64,000 nt of DNA, taken from the NCBI RefSeq assembly GCF_050122995.1, contig NZ_JBNLIA010000002.1, forward strand, positions 248,001 to 312,000, read 5' to 3'. Numbering within the stretch: position 1 is the stretch's first letter; each line of letters starts with the position of its first letter. The notes beneath the pieces were generated by a model. The model was not told the origin of the DNA. It made no database searches and worked only from the letters and a program-made list of their open reading frames with translations. Positions 1-8,633 of the stretch are shown in pieces. A program made the position numbers and the translations under genes. Source of the stretch: Haloparvum alkalitolerans. GTDB lineage: Archaea; Halobacteriota; Halobacteria; Halobacteriales; Haloferacaceae.

Positions 1-116
1 CTCCACCCGCTGGAGGACCCACAATCCCCCCGAGGCGACCGTTCAGTGAAGGGTCGTCCACCCGACTCGGGCGTTGAATTTAGGACCATTCAGAGAAATG
101 TATCCCGCACGTAGAC

Positions 117-3100
117 ATGCCGGACCACGAAGCGACTGCGAACATGGGTACCCTCCAGCTCCAGCCGACGACGACCGCACTCGATCCGGACACGGTCGTA
201 GCACAGTTTCGGCGTCTCCAGCGACTACTCACCGCTGACACGAGCGGCCTACGGGACCGACTGTTCGGTGCGCACGCCCATTCCGTCGTCGCGTTCACCC
301 TCACAACCTCGGGTGCAAGCGACGATGGCCTCTCCGCGTACGTGAGTATCGACCCACCCGAGAAGCGAGATGCGGTCGAGCGCGTGCTCCGAACCCTCCT
401 GCCGAACGACTACACGGTCGAGGAAGCCGAGACCGACCCTGCTGACGTCCTTCCGACGGGGACCGCGGACCCGACAGGGAACGACGAGCCCAACGACGCG
501 ACGCTCCCACATGCGGCCGTCGAGTACTACGGCGACGTCGAGCGGCGCGAGGACTGGCAGACGCAGCTCACCCCCCTCTCCGAGTTCACGGAGGATCGAG
601 AGACGCGACTCCCGCTCGCGGCGATCGCCGAGCGACTCGCGACGGCGACGACGCCGATGGCGTATCAGGCCGTCTGCCGTCCCTATCGTGACTGGAGTGC
701 GGCCGCAGCCGACCGTCGTCACCGACTCGAACGCGGCCGCGACACGCCTGCGCAGCGATTTGTCGACGACTGGATCGGGCCCACGGACGAGGAGATCGAA
801 CCCGGCGAGCGCTACGACGAACTCGCCGCGAAAGATGCTCGGCGCTCGTTCGTCGTGAACGCGCGCGTCGTCGCCGTTGGCTCCGACGCGGACGCCGCGA
901 TCGCGGACCTGGAGAGCGCGTTCGAACCCGTGAGCCACACCTGGTACAGCGTCCGCGGACGCCGAAAAACCGGGCACGACGCCCGCGCCGTCCGCGAGGC
1001 GATCGAGAACCGAACGGTCCACCCGCCGACGTACGACGACTGGCGCGGGAAGCTCCCGTGGACGGCCAACCGCAGCCGGGCGATTATCGCGGACGCCGCC
1101 GAAGCGCCGTCGTTCTGCCTGCTCGACGGCACCGCGCTCACGGCCGCGGGCGACCGCGGGATCGACACGACGCCCGGCGAGCGGACGACGATCCAGCGCC
1201 CACCCGACGCACGCCTGCAGCGCTATCGCGCACCGGGCCTCACAGTCGGCCACCCGCTCGACCAGGACGGGGCGCGTGACGACGACACCATCGCCATTCC
1301 GCCGTCACTCCAGCCGCTCCACGTCGCCTGGTTCGGAGCCACGGGAGCGGGAAAGTCGACGGCGCTAACGAACGCCATCCTGCAGAATCACGCGGTGACC
1401 GACGGCGCGGACATCCTCGTCGACCCCAAGGGTGACGGCATGGCGACCGACTATCTCCGCGCTCACTACGCCGAGTACGGTACGCTCGAGAACGTGATCT
1501 ACTTCGACTGCGCGGACGTGCTCCCGGCGTTCTCCTTTTTCGATATCCGGGAGGCGGTCGCGGACGGCGTCGCTCGGGAGACGGCCGTCGAGGACATCGT
1601 CGACCACTACCTCGAGGTGCTTACCCAGATCATGGGACGGGATCGGTTCGAGCAGGCGGTCCGGTCGCCGGACATCATCCGCTATCTGGTAAAGGCGCTG
1701 TTCGACCCCGTCCACGGGGAGGACGCGTTCTCGCATCGCGCGCTCCATGGAGCGGCGCGACGGATGCACGAACGCCAGTCCGCACCCGCAGTGTCGGATC
1801 CGGACCTCGAGCGGATGCTCGCGGGCGTCGTCGCCAACCGCAAACGAACCTTCGACGAGCTGATGCAGGGGGTCGCCAACCGGCTCGAAAAGGTGCCCGT
1901 CGACCGCCGACTCGCCCGCGTGTTCAACCACGTGCCCGCGGAGGACGACCCACAGTTCGACCTGGCCGACTACCTCAACGAGGACGTGGTGATCGTGATC
2001 GACACCGGCCGCCTCCGCAGCGAGGCGCAGCGCACGCTCGCGGTCGTGCTGCTGTCGAACCTCTGGACCGCGCTCAAACGGCGCGCCGCCCGCGAAGAGG
2101 GGGACCAGCCACTCGTCAATCTCTACTTGGAGGAGGCCGCCAGCATCGCCGTCTCGGACGTGCTCAGCGAGCTGCTGGCGCAAGCGCGCGGGTTCGGCTG
2201 TTCGGTGACGCTTGCGATGCAGTATCCGGCACAGCTGCGGAGTCGCGACGAGGGCGCGTACGAGGAGGTGCTAAACAACGTCGGGTCGATCATCACCGGG
2301 CCGGTGCCGTCGGACAGGGGGCTCGCGGAGCGACTGGCGACCGACGAGATGGATGCCGACCGCGTCGCCACGCGGCTCCGCGCGCTCCAGCGCGGCGAGT
2401 GGGTCGTCTCGCTCCCGGCCGGCTTCGGCGAGACGCCGCCACGGCCGTTCCTCGTCGGCTCACCGTCGCCGCCACCCACGGACCCGACCGAGTCACGCCC
2501 GCTCGCGCCCGACGGCCACGCCACCTTCGAGGCGGCTCGCGACCGGCTGCGCGACCGCGTCCTCGCGGAATGTGGGCTGCAGCTGGCGTCGCCGTCAACG
2601 GTCGACGCGGAGGACCAGGAGGAGGCGTCGGACGCACCGGATCCCGAAACGGTCCGTGTCGACTCCGCGCTCCCGCACACCACCCGGCTTCCGCCCACCG
2701 TCGAGTATGATGCCGAGATCCACGCCTGTCGCTGTCGGGAGTGTGATGCGCGGTACGACCCGTCGATCGAGGGCGTTCGCCGGGCGACGAACTGCTGTGG
2801 CGATCTGGACGCGGTCGACCCCGCGGACATCCCCATCTGCGACCTCAACCTGAAGCTGACGCCCGCGGAGTGTCGCGATAGCGAGTTCTCGACGACGCAG
2901 CTCCTGTTCCTGCAGGCGGTGTACAACGCCCAGCAGCTGCGGTACGAGCCGCCCGCGTACGACCTGCTGCACGACTCGATGATCCGGTTACAGGAGTACG
3001 TCGGCATCGAGAGCGCAGCCGTCGACGACCTCTGTGAGGCGGGCGTGTTGACGCGGGATACGGACCACCCCCACCGGCTGTACACCGTCACGCCTGACGG

Positions 3101-3629
3101 CCGCAAGGCGATCGGCGAACACTATCGCGAGGGCGTCGACTACGGCCATGGCCAGGGCGACCTCGAGGAGACGAGCCAGCACGTCTTTGCCGTCGAGGTG
3201 GCGCGACGCTACCTCGAGGCGGACTATGTCGAGGACCCCGAGAGCGACGTGGCCGAGGTGATCCCCTACTACGACCTCGACGGGAACCGACGCTTGGACG
3301 TTGCCGGGGTGGACGAGCATGGGGAGTTCGAGGTCGTGGTCGAGGTGGAGCGCGTCAATCACGACCTGCGTCGGGCGGTCCCCGAGGACTTCGACAAACT
3401 CGCGAGCTGTGACCCCGCGGAGGCGATCTGGGTGGTGATGAGCCAGAGCGATGGCCACGAGGTGCTGACCGCGCTGAACGACCCGCTGGATGAGGATCCA
3501 CGCGTCGAGAAGACGTACGCGTCGACGACGCCCCCGCAGCAGTTCCGGATCGACACGCCGGGGCTCACCGCGATGTTCCCGGTGACGTGGCTCCGCGACC
3601 GGGTGGATGATGAAGAACCCGCGGACTGA
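117..3629 (+). CDS. VirD4/HerA-type DNA-translocating ATPase with winged-helix and nuclease-like tail
   Basis: A 1170-residue protein. A Walker A motif GATGAGKST lies at residues 407-415 and a Walker B-like LYLEEAA with acidic residues 672-673, the pattern of the FtsK/HerA/VirD4 superfamily that pumps DNA during conjugation or repair. After the ATPase comes a Cys-rich zinc ribbon (CRCREC at 871-876, paired Cys near 893), then a winged-helix-like stretch (about 920-1015), then a block with D1061, E1076-x-E1078 and K1094 that resembles a PD-(D/E)xK nuclease core. Haloarchaeal relatives are usually annotated as conjugation or type IV secretion ATPases and occur on plasmids and integrated elements. 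An alternative start is the Met codon at 144; a TATA-like stretch near 75-83 fits either. The ATPase call is firm; the nuclease call is my inference from motif spacing. Confidence 0.8.
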   Translation: MPDHEATANMGTLQLQPTTTALDPDTVVAQFRRLQRLLTADTSGLRDRLFGAHAHSVVAFTLTTSGASDDGLSAYVSIDPPEKRDAVERVLRTLLPNDYTVEEAETDPADVLPTGTADPTGNDEPNDATLPHAAVEYYGDVERREDWQTQLTPLSEFTEDRETRLPLAAIAERLATATTPMAYQAVCRPYRDWSAAAADRRHRLERGRDTPAQRFVDDWIGPTDEEIEPGERYDELAAKDARRSFVVNARVVAVGSDADAAIADLESAFEPVSHTWYSVRGRRKTGHDARAVREAIENRTVHPPTYDDWRGKLPWTANRSRAIIADAAEAPSFCLLDGTALTAAGDRGIDTTPGERTTIQRPPDARLQRYRAPGLTVGHPLDQDGARDDDTIAIPPSLQPLHVAWFGATGAGKSTALTNAILQNHAVTDGADILVDPKGDGMATDYLRAHYAEYGTLENVIYFDCADVLPAFSFFDIREAVADGVARETAVEDIVDHYLEVLTQIMGRDRFEQAVRSPDIIRYLVKALFDPVHGEDAFSHRALHGAARRMHERQSAPAVSDPDLERMLAGVVANRKRTFDELMQGVANRLEKVPVDRRLARVFNHVPAEDDPQFDLADYLNEDVVIVIDTGRLRSEAQRTLAVVLLSNLWTALKRRAAREEGDQPLVNLYLEEAASIAVSDVLSELLAQARGFGCSVTLAMQYPAQLRSRDEGAYEEVLNNVGSIITGPVPSDRGLAERLATDEMDADRVATRLRALQRGEWVVSLPAGFGETPPRPFLVGSPSPPPTDPTESRPLAPDGHATFEAARDRLRDRVLAECGLQLASPSTVDAEDQEEASDAPDPETVRVDSALPHTTRLPPTVEYDAEIHACRCRECDARYDPSIEGVRRATNCCGDLDAVDPADIPICDLNLKLTPAECRDSEFSTTQLLFLQAVYNAQQLRYEPPAYDLLHDSMIRLQEYVGIESAAVDDLCEAGVLTRDTDHPHRLYTVTPDGRKAIGEHYREGVDYGHGQGDLEETSQHVFAVEVARRYLEADYVEDPESDVAEVIPYYDLDGNRRLDVAGVDEHGEFEVVVEVERVNHDLRRAVPEDFDKLASCDPAEAIWVVMSQSDGHEVLTALNDPLDEDPRVEKTYASTTPPQQFRIDTPGLTAMFPVTWLRDRVDDEEPAD

Positions 3630-4407
3630 GCGGGCGGGCAGAGACACGGACTGGTCGCCTGTCGGCCGGAGCAGGTTCATCCCTCGCTTCCAGGTCGTGA
3701 ACCGGAGCACGCGACGGGGAGGGGTCTCCCAGCGTGGAAACGGGCGTGTTCATACTCGGGGTTTTTGCCCGGGAGGACTGGGTGACGCTCCGATCGAGGG
3801 TGAGTATGAAGACGCCAGGGGTGCTGTGCATGCGGCCGCGGCCGGCTGTGGGGGTGGTCACAAACCGGCCGCGATGCGGGCTGTTCGCGTCGGCTTCGTG
3901 GGAGTGGAGCGTGCGAGACGACTCGCTGGTCGAGGATGTCGCAGGGAGTTGCGACCGACAGATCGAAAAATCGCCCGACGAAAGCCGATTATGAAGATTC
4001 GGCTGGTCTACCCGGACCGCGGTCGGCCCGTCACACCGACTCGTTCGTGGGTGGTGAGACGGCCGCGGCCCGGCCGCGAGCCGACCGCGATCGCGACAGC
4101 GATCGTGGCTGTCCGCGGCCGCGAACGGCCCCTCTCCCCTGTTCGCGGTCGCCTCCTCATCTCCCCGACCGCGGACCGCGACCGCAGTCAGCTGCCCCCG
4201 ATCCGCGTAGGTCCCCGTCCCGAACCCTGCGCCACCACCGGTCATACTCCCCGTTGCGCTTTGTGAGACAGAGACCTCCCGGAGACCAAACCCGATTATG
4301 AACGCCTGGACCCGAAACGAGAGGGGGTTGAGACGCCCGATTTGGTACCCCAGAACCATCCACCCGGGTATGAATCGTGAGCACGCACGCAGGGTTATCG
4401 AAGTTAC
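3630..4407. other. Gene-poor GC-rich intergenic stretch
   Basis: I see no convincing gene in these roughly 780 bases; the open frames are short and arginine-rich, unlike the acidic proteins around them. The stretch contains an inverted repeat (3743-3757 with 3802-3816), two copies of the 11-mer CCGATTATGAA (3985-3995 and 4292-4302), and runs of CCGCGG/CGATCG-type dyads between 4070 and 4190. Lying between a translocation ATPase and a transposon, it is probably accessory DNA or a decayed element. Nothing here resembles a tRNA or rRNA. Confidence 0.5.
3743..3816. repeat. Inverted repeat with 15-base arms
   Basis: Bases 3743-3757 and 3802-3816 are complementary over 15 positions with one mismatch; the inner nine (TTCATACTC and GAGTATGAA) are perfect. 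The 44-base loop contains a short T tract. It lies about 115 bases after the stop codon of the large ATPase gene. It could be a transcription-end structure for that gene or the remnant of an element terminus. Confidence 0.5.
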
Positions 4408-4417
4408 AAGGCTAAAG

Positions 4418-4435
4418 CCCCGCTTCAGGGCGGGG
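4418..4435 (+). repeat. Left-end hairpin of the solo-TnpB element
   Basis: CCCCGC (4418-4423), loop TTCAGG, GCGGGG (4430-4435): a perfect six-pair hairpin. Subterminal hairpins of this kind are what TnpA transposases recognise in IS200/IS605 elements. The loop and 3' arm are repeated at the right end. Confidence 0.7.
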
Positions 4436-4547
4436 ATACAGCCGAAAACGCTTCCACGGACCGCGCTCGATGGCATTGCTGGATATTCCATACCCAGCCG
4501 TTATTTTTAATATGCAATTTTCCATAATAGGTTATAGACGTAGGCCG

Positions 4548-5816
4548 ATGCTGGAGACGACCCGCACCTATCGAGCGAAAATCGTCAATCACTCACAAGT
4601 AAATGACGACCTCGATCAGTGCGGGTTCTCCGCGTCGAAACTGTGGAACGTCGCCCGATACTACACGCAAGGCCGATGGGATGAAGACGGGGAGATCCCC
4701 GACGACGGCGAACTCAAATCCGAACTCAAGGAACACGAACGATACAGTGACCTCCATTCTCAGTCAAGTCAGCGAGTTCTCGAAGAGCTTGCTGAGTCGT
4801 TCACCAGTTGGTACAAAGCACGCCAACGAGGAGACGAGAACGCCAACCCACCCGGCTACCGCAAACACGGCGACGAGCACCCGCGCTCCACCGTGACGTG
4901 GAAGCAGAACGGCATCAAGCACGACTCCAAGCACACCCGACTTCGTCTGAGCAAGGGCTTCAACCTGAAAAACCATCGCTCGGACTTCATCCTCTGTGAG
5001 TACGAGACGCGACCAGACGTGACCGTGGAGAACATCCAGCAGGTTCAGGCCGTGTGGAACGGCGACCGTTGGGAACTCCACCTCGTCTGCAAGAAGGAGA
5101 TCCCCGTCGAAGACGCACCGGGCGACAATACGGCGGGCATTGATCTCGGCATCAAAAACTATCTCGCCATAGCCTACGACGACGGTGACGCAGAGTTGTA
5201 TCCGGGGAACGTGCTAAAAGAGGACAAGCACTACTTCACTCGTGACGAGTACGACACTGAAGGCGAGAACGGCCCGTCACGCCGTGCGCTTCGCGCCCGA
5301 CAGAAACTCTCGCGTCGGAAAGACCACTTCCTACACGCGCTCGCCAAACACGTCGTAGAGCAGTGCATCGACCACGAAGTTGGTCACATCGCCATCGGTG
5401 ACTTACGCGAGATTCGTGAAGACGAGAACGGTAGCTCGCGGAACTGGGGTCGATGTGGGAACAAGAAACTCCACGGCTGGGAGTTCGACCGCTTCACCAC
5501 GTTACTCGAATACAAGGCCGAAGAGCACGGCATCCTCGTTGACCGCACAAGCGAGCGAGACACGTCGAAGACGTGTTCGTGCTGTGGTCGGAAGCGGGAT
5601 TCGAATCGCGTGGAGCGTGGTCTGTACGTTTGTGAGTTGTGCGGTGCGACGATGAACGCGGACGTGAACGGCGCGGTGAACATTCGCAGAAAGATAACTC
5701 AGAATCCCCCAACTGGGGATATGAGTAACGGTCGTTTGGCACGGCCAGTAGCCTACCTGTTCAACCAAACCTCCGGGTCGTTCCACCCGAGAGAACAGGC
5801 AGGTTGCGAACCGTAA
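4548..5816 (+). CDS. tnpB: RNA-guided endonuclease TnpB (IS1341-type)
   Basis: A 422-residue TnpB. The N-terminal helical and wedge-like part is followed by a split RuvC nuclease core with D199 (in GIDLGIKNY) and D372 (in NADVNGAVN). Between them lies a zinc finger: a CSCCG pair and a CELCG pair. At the usual place of the second RuvC acid (E-D-L) this protein has Gly284 (AIGDLREI); a glutamate sits instead at 336, in SERDTSKTC just before the zinc finger. TnpB proteins use an RNA from the element's right end to cut DNA and so keep the element in the population. The start at 4548 was chosen because conserved sequence (MLETTRTYRAKIVN) begins there and AT-rich promoter-like DNA precedes it at 4500-4530. 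Confidence 0.9.
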   Translation: MLETTRTYRAKIVNHSQVNDDLDQCGFSASKLWNVARYYTQGRWDEDGEIPDDGELKSELKEHERYSDLHSQSSQRVLEELAESFTSWYKARQRGDENANPPGYRKHGDEHPRSTVTWKQNGIKHDSKHTRLRLSKGFNLKNHRSDFILCEYETRPDVTVENIQQVQAVWNGDRWELHLVCKKEIPVEDAPGDNTAGIDLGIKNYLAIAYDDGDAELYPGNVLKEDKHYFTRDEYDTEGENGPSRRALRARQKLSRRKDHFLHALAKHVVEQCIDHEVGHIAIGDLREIREDENGSSRNWGRCGNKKLHGWEFDRFTTLLEYKAEEHGILVDRTSERDTSKTCSCCGRKRDSNRVERGLYVCELCGATMNADVNGAVNIRRKITQNPPTGDMSNGRLARPVAYLFNQTSGSFHPREQAGCEP

Positions 5817-5865
5817 TATCCCAATGCTCGGGAATCCTCGCTCTTCAGGGCGGGGAGGATGTCAA
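5690..5865 (+). ncRNA. Candidate omega/right-end guide RNA of the solo-TnpB element
   Basis: In characterised TnpB systems the guide RNA overlaps the 3' end of tnpB and ends at the right end of the element, with the guide taken from flanking DNA. Here the tnpB 3' end runs into a strong hairpin (5834-5860) that stops at the proposed right boundary. The guide would then be read from about 5866 onward, inside the neighbouring endonuclease gene. The 5' limit given is a guess; only the hairpin is seen directly. Confidence 0.45.
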
Positions 5866-7142
5866 CTGCGGGAACGAAGCGAATGCCCCGCATGACCGAG
5901 CGTAGCAGACTGCCAGAGTTGAACCAGCCCATTGAAACCGGACAGAGCCCTGCAGTTGCGGATCTTGCGGCCGGCGGCTTCGCGGCCGAAACGGAGATCC
6001 TGACGACCACCGGCCCGCGACGCGTCGGCCGTCTCACTCCGGAGGACCGCGTGTATGCACTCAACTTGGCAACGAGCGTGATGCAGCCGAAACGGGTGCT
6101 TGCTGTCGAGCCGGTCACACCCACCGATTCACTCGTCGAGATCCGGACGCGGCGCGGCCACTTGAAGCTCTTACAGGACCACCGCATTCCGTACCAGACG
6201 AAGTCGATCAGCCGGATCCGGACGCACCCTGCCGGTGAGCTCGCAACGCGACAGGAGTACAAGTTCGTCAACGACTGGCAAACGCGAGCCTACCCCCGGC
6301 TTGAACAAGTCGACATGACCGAGTTGGCAAAGGAGTACGAGGTCGGAGTCACACCGAACTGTCACGGGCACACGTTCCGAGCCCGCCTCCCCGACGGGTG
6401 TGAGCCGAGCCGATACGGGGGTGATGTCGGGTACTACTTCGATCCGGACACCTTCGAGACGTATCGCTCTTCGATCGAGGACACGGCCGCGGAGGTGACG
6501 ATTCACGCCGGGCCGAACCACTGGCGGCGGCCGATCACGTTCGACGGCGACGACTTTCTCGAATTCCTCGGCTGGTTCATCACTGAAGGGTCCATCACCC
6601 ACTCGTCCAACCGAGACACGTCGGAGATCGGCATCGCACAGAAGACGGCTTCCCACCGTGAGCGAATCGCGGAGCTCTTCGACCGAATGGAGATCGATGT
6701 GTGTGTCAGTGAAAACGGGTTCAGCTTCAGCTCAAAGCTGTTTGCTCGCGTGCTGACTCGGCTCTGTGGCGGATCGAGTCACGAGAAACGGCTTCCGGAG
6801 TTCGTGTTCACGCTCCCGCGTGAGCAACAGGAACTCCTGTTGGATACGCTCTTTGCGGGCGACGGGAACGACTGGGGCGTCTACTATACGGCAAGCGACC
6901 AGCTCGCTGCGGACATCCTACGATTGTTCGCGTACGTGGAGTACAAGCCACGGTATACGGTTCGTAACGGGAACTGGCAGCTGTATCTCGGAACCAGCCG
7001 CGATGGCTTCTCGTCGACCGCGCACGTTTCATCGACGACGGATACATCACCGTGCTACAGGCTCACGGTCGCCGACTACTCTGCGGTCATGGCGGGGATG
7101 GATGGGAAGTTTCAGTGGGTCGGTGTGAGCCAGGTTGGCTGA
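5859..7142 (+). CDS. Intein-derived LAGLIDADG homing endonuclease, apparently splicing-dead
   Basis: A 427-residue protein with a Hint-like N-terminal block (GGFAAETEILTTTG) that matches the intein block A pattern, but the nucleophile Cys/Ser is replaced by Gly. A block-B-like QDHRIPY follows near residue 108. Two LAGLIDADG helices are visible, FLEFLGWFITEG and LLLDTLFAGDGN, each with its metal-binding acid, so DNA cleavage may survive. The C-terminus (GKFQWVGVSQVG) resembles an intein block F/G but lacks the penultimate His and terminal Asn. Its first ATG lies inside the right end of the TnpB element; the in-frame ATG at 5883 is an alternative start. I read it as a free-standing endonuclease derived from an intein; the host protein of that intein is not certain. 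Confidence 0.7.
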   Translation: MSTAGTKRMPRMTERSRLPELNQPIETGQSPAVADLAAGGFAAETEILTTTGPRRVGRLTPEDRVYALNLATSVMQPKRVLAVEPVTPTDSLVEIRTRRGHLKLLQDHRIPYQTKSISRIRTHPAGELATRQEYKFVNDWQTRAYPRLEQVDMTELAKEYEVGVTPNCHGHTFRARLPDGCEPSRYGGDVGYYFDPDTFETYRSSIEDTAAEVTIHAGPNHWRRPITFDGDDFLEFLGWFITEGSITHSSNRDTSEIGIAQKTASHRERIAELFDRMEIDVCVSENGFSFSSKLFARVLTRLCGGSSHEKRLPEFVFTLPREQQELLLDTLFAGDGNDWGVYYTASDQLAADILRLFAYVEYKPRYTVRNGNWQLYLGTSRDGFSSTAHVSSTTDTSPCYRLTVADYSAVMAGMDGKFQWVGVSQVG

Positions 7143-7160
7143 CTCTGGTGGTTCCGTTCG

Positions 7161-8528
7161 TTACGCCACGTTCGTGGCCTCGAACCGCGCACCGCCATCC
7201 GCGCCCTCGGTCACGGCGATCTCCCAGTCGTGTATCTCCGCGATTCCTTGGACGATGGAGAGGCCGTAGCCGGGGCTGTCCTCCTGGGTCGAAAAGCCGG
7301 ATTCGAACACGGCCTCGCGGTCCGCGGGCGGGATGCCGGTGCCGTCGTCCTCGACGTAGAAGCCGTCGCCGAGGGGACCGACGCGGATCTCGTCGGCGTC
7401 GCCGTGGTCGATCGCGTTCCAGAACAGGTTCTCGAAGAGCCGCCTGAGCTGGCTGTCGTACGCCTCGAAGTCGGCGTCACCCTCGACCGTGAGCTCGGCA
7501 CCCTCGGACGAGACGGTCTCCCACGCCTCGGGAGCGGCCGTCGCGAGCGAGACCGACGAGAGGTCCAGCTCGTCGCCGCGAGCGACGTGGAGGAGCTCGT
7601 CGATGAGGTTGCGCATCCGGTTGTGCGCCTGGGCGACGGCTTCGAGGTGCTCGAAATCGCCCGTCTCCTTCGCCAGCTGGAGTCGCCCTTCCGCCACACT
7701 AAGCGGGTTCCTGAGGTCGTGGGAGACGGTGCTCGCGAACGACTCCAACAGCTCGTTGCGGTACTGGATCTCCTGTTGTCGGTCCTTGTCGTCGGTCACG
7801 TCGCGCGAGTGGATGAACAGCCCTTCATCGACGGGCTGGACGCTCACTTCGAGCCACATTCCCCGGGGCTCGAACTCCGTCTCGAACTCGACCGCCTCGT
7901 CGGCCGCCATCGCTCCCCGCAGGTGAGAGTGCAGCTCCGTCCCCTCCGCCTCGGGGAACACGTCCCACAGCGCTTCGCCTGTCGCTCGCGGCGCCGGACA
8001 GCCGGTTCGCCGCTCCATCTCCTCGTTCCAGTAGGTGATCGTCCAGTCCTCGTCGACCGTGTAGAAGCCGCCCGTCTGCTCGTACAGCGTCAGTAGTCGA
8101 TCCTTTGCTATCTCGGCCTGATGTTCCGATCGGCGCCGTCCGACCAGCGTGTCGATCCGGTTCGCGAGCAGCTCGTACGCCTCCGTGCCGCCCTTCTGGA
8201 GGTAGGAGCTCGCGCCCGCGTTGATCGCCTTCGAGGCGATCTCCTCGCTCCCCTTGCCAGTGAAGAGCACGAACGGGAGGTTCGGGTACTCCCCGCGGAC
8301 CGCTTCGAGGAACTCCAATCCGTCCATCCCCGGCATATCGTAGTCGCTCACGACGCAGTCGACGGTCGCCTCGCGGGTCCGGTCGAGCGCCTCCGCAGGA
8401 TCGTGTTCCGTGATCACGGTGAAGCTCTCGTCGAGCTTGTTCAGGTACGTCCGAACTAGCCCCGAAAACTGCGGGTCGTCGTCCACGTGCAGCACGACGG
8501 TGGACTCGTCAGTCTCGATCTGACTCAT
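7161..8528 (-). CDS. Hybrid receiver-PAS-histidine kinase
   Basis: A 455-residue cytoplasmic sensor kinase. Order of parts: receiver domain (residues about 10-130) with acidic pocket DDD and phospho-acceptor D62 in SDYDMPGMDG; PAS domain (about 150-255); HisKA with the phospho-histidine H270 in VSHDLRNP; and a HATPase_c domain with N-box NLFWNAIDHG, G1 box DDGTGIPP and G2 box GYGLSIV. No membrane segment is seen, so it probably senses an internal or light/redox cue through PAS. The start at 8528 is where the receiver fold begins and lies about 30 bases from a TATA-like AGTTTATTTTT, fitting leaderless transcription. It is divergent from the HTH regulator at 8634, with which it shares a repeat-bearing control region. 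Confidence 0.88.
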   Translation of the reverse strand: MSQIETDESTVVLHVDDDPQFSGLVRTYLNKLDESFTVITEHDPAEALDRTREATVDCVVSDYDMPGMDGLEFLEAVRGEYPNLPFVLFTGKGSEEIASKAINAGASSYLQKGGTEAYELLANRIDTLVGRRRSEHQAEIAKDRLLTLYEQTGGFYTVDEDWTITYWNEEMERRTGCPAPRATGEALWDVFPEAEGTELHSHLRGAMAADEAVEFETEFEPRGMWLEVSVQPVDEGLFIHSRDVTDDKDRQQEIQYRNELLESFASTVSHDLRNPLSVAEGRLQLAKETGDFEHLEAVAQAHNRMRNLIDELLHVARGDELDLSSVSLATAAPEAWETVSSEGAELTVEGDADFEAYDSQLRRLFENLFWNAIDHGDADEIRVGPLGDGFYVEDDGTGIPPADREAVFESGFSTQEDSPGYGLSIVQGIAEIHDWEIAVTEGADGGARFEATNVA

Positions 8529-8567
8529 TCTGGCCTCGAGTACGGACCCGACCGCGGAAAAATAAAC

Positions 8568-8598
8568 TGGTACGTTCTTGGTACGTCCTGTCAGGTAC
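8568..8598. promoter_or_regulatory. Candidate operator: direct repeats of TGGTACGT
   Basis: TGGTACGT occurs at 8568-8575 and again at 8579-8586, 11 bases apart (one helical turn), with a third GGTAC at 8594-8598. The repeats lie between the divergent histidine kinase and HTH regulator genes, immediately upstream of the kinase TATA-like box. A regulator binding several turns of the helix would suit this layout; the HTH protein encoded alongside is the obvious candidate. Confidence 0.5.
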
Positions 8599-8633
8599 AA
8601 GAGTCTCCGTCCGGTAGGGTGGCGGACGGACGA

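Larger units (their letters stand above)
4408..5865 (+). mobile_element. Solo-TnpB (IS1341-type, IS200/IS605 superfamily) insertion sequence
   Basis: The left end carries a hairpin (4418-4435, CCCCGC stem, loop TTCAGG) and the right end another (5834-5860, ATCCTC...GAGGAT); both contain the identical 14-mer CTTCAGGGCGGGGA (4423-4436 and 5843-5856). This end structure is typical of haloarchaeal IS1341-like elements that carry tnpB only. The left boundary is set after TTAC at 4404-4407 and the right boundary at TCAA (5862-5865). These are inferred from family behaviour, where the ends are cleaved as single strands and no target duplication is made. Without a tnpA, movement would depend on a transposase from elsewhere, such as the one at 15131-15535. 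Confidence 0.75.
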
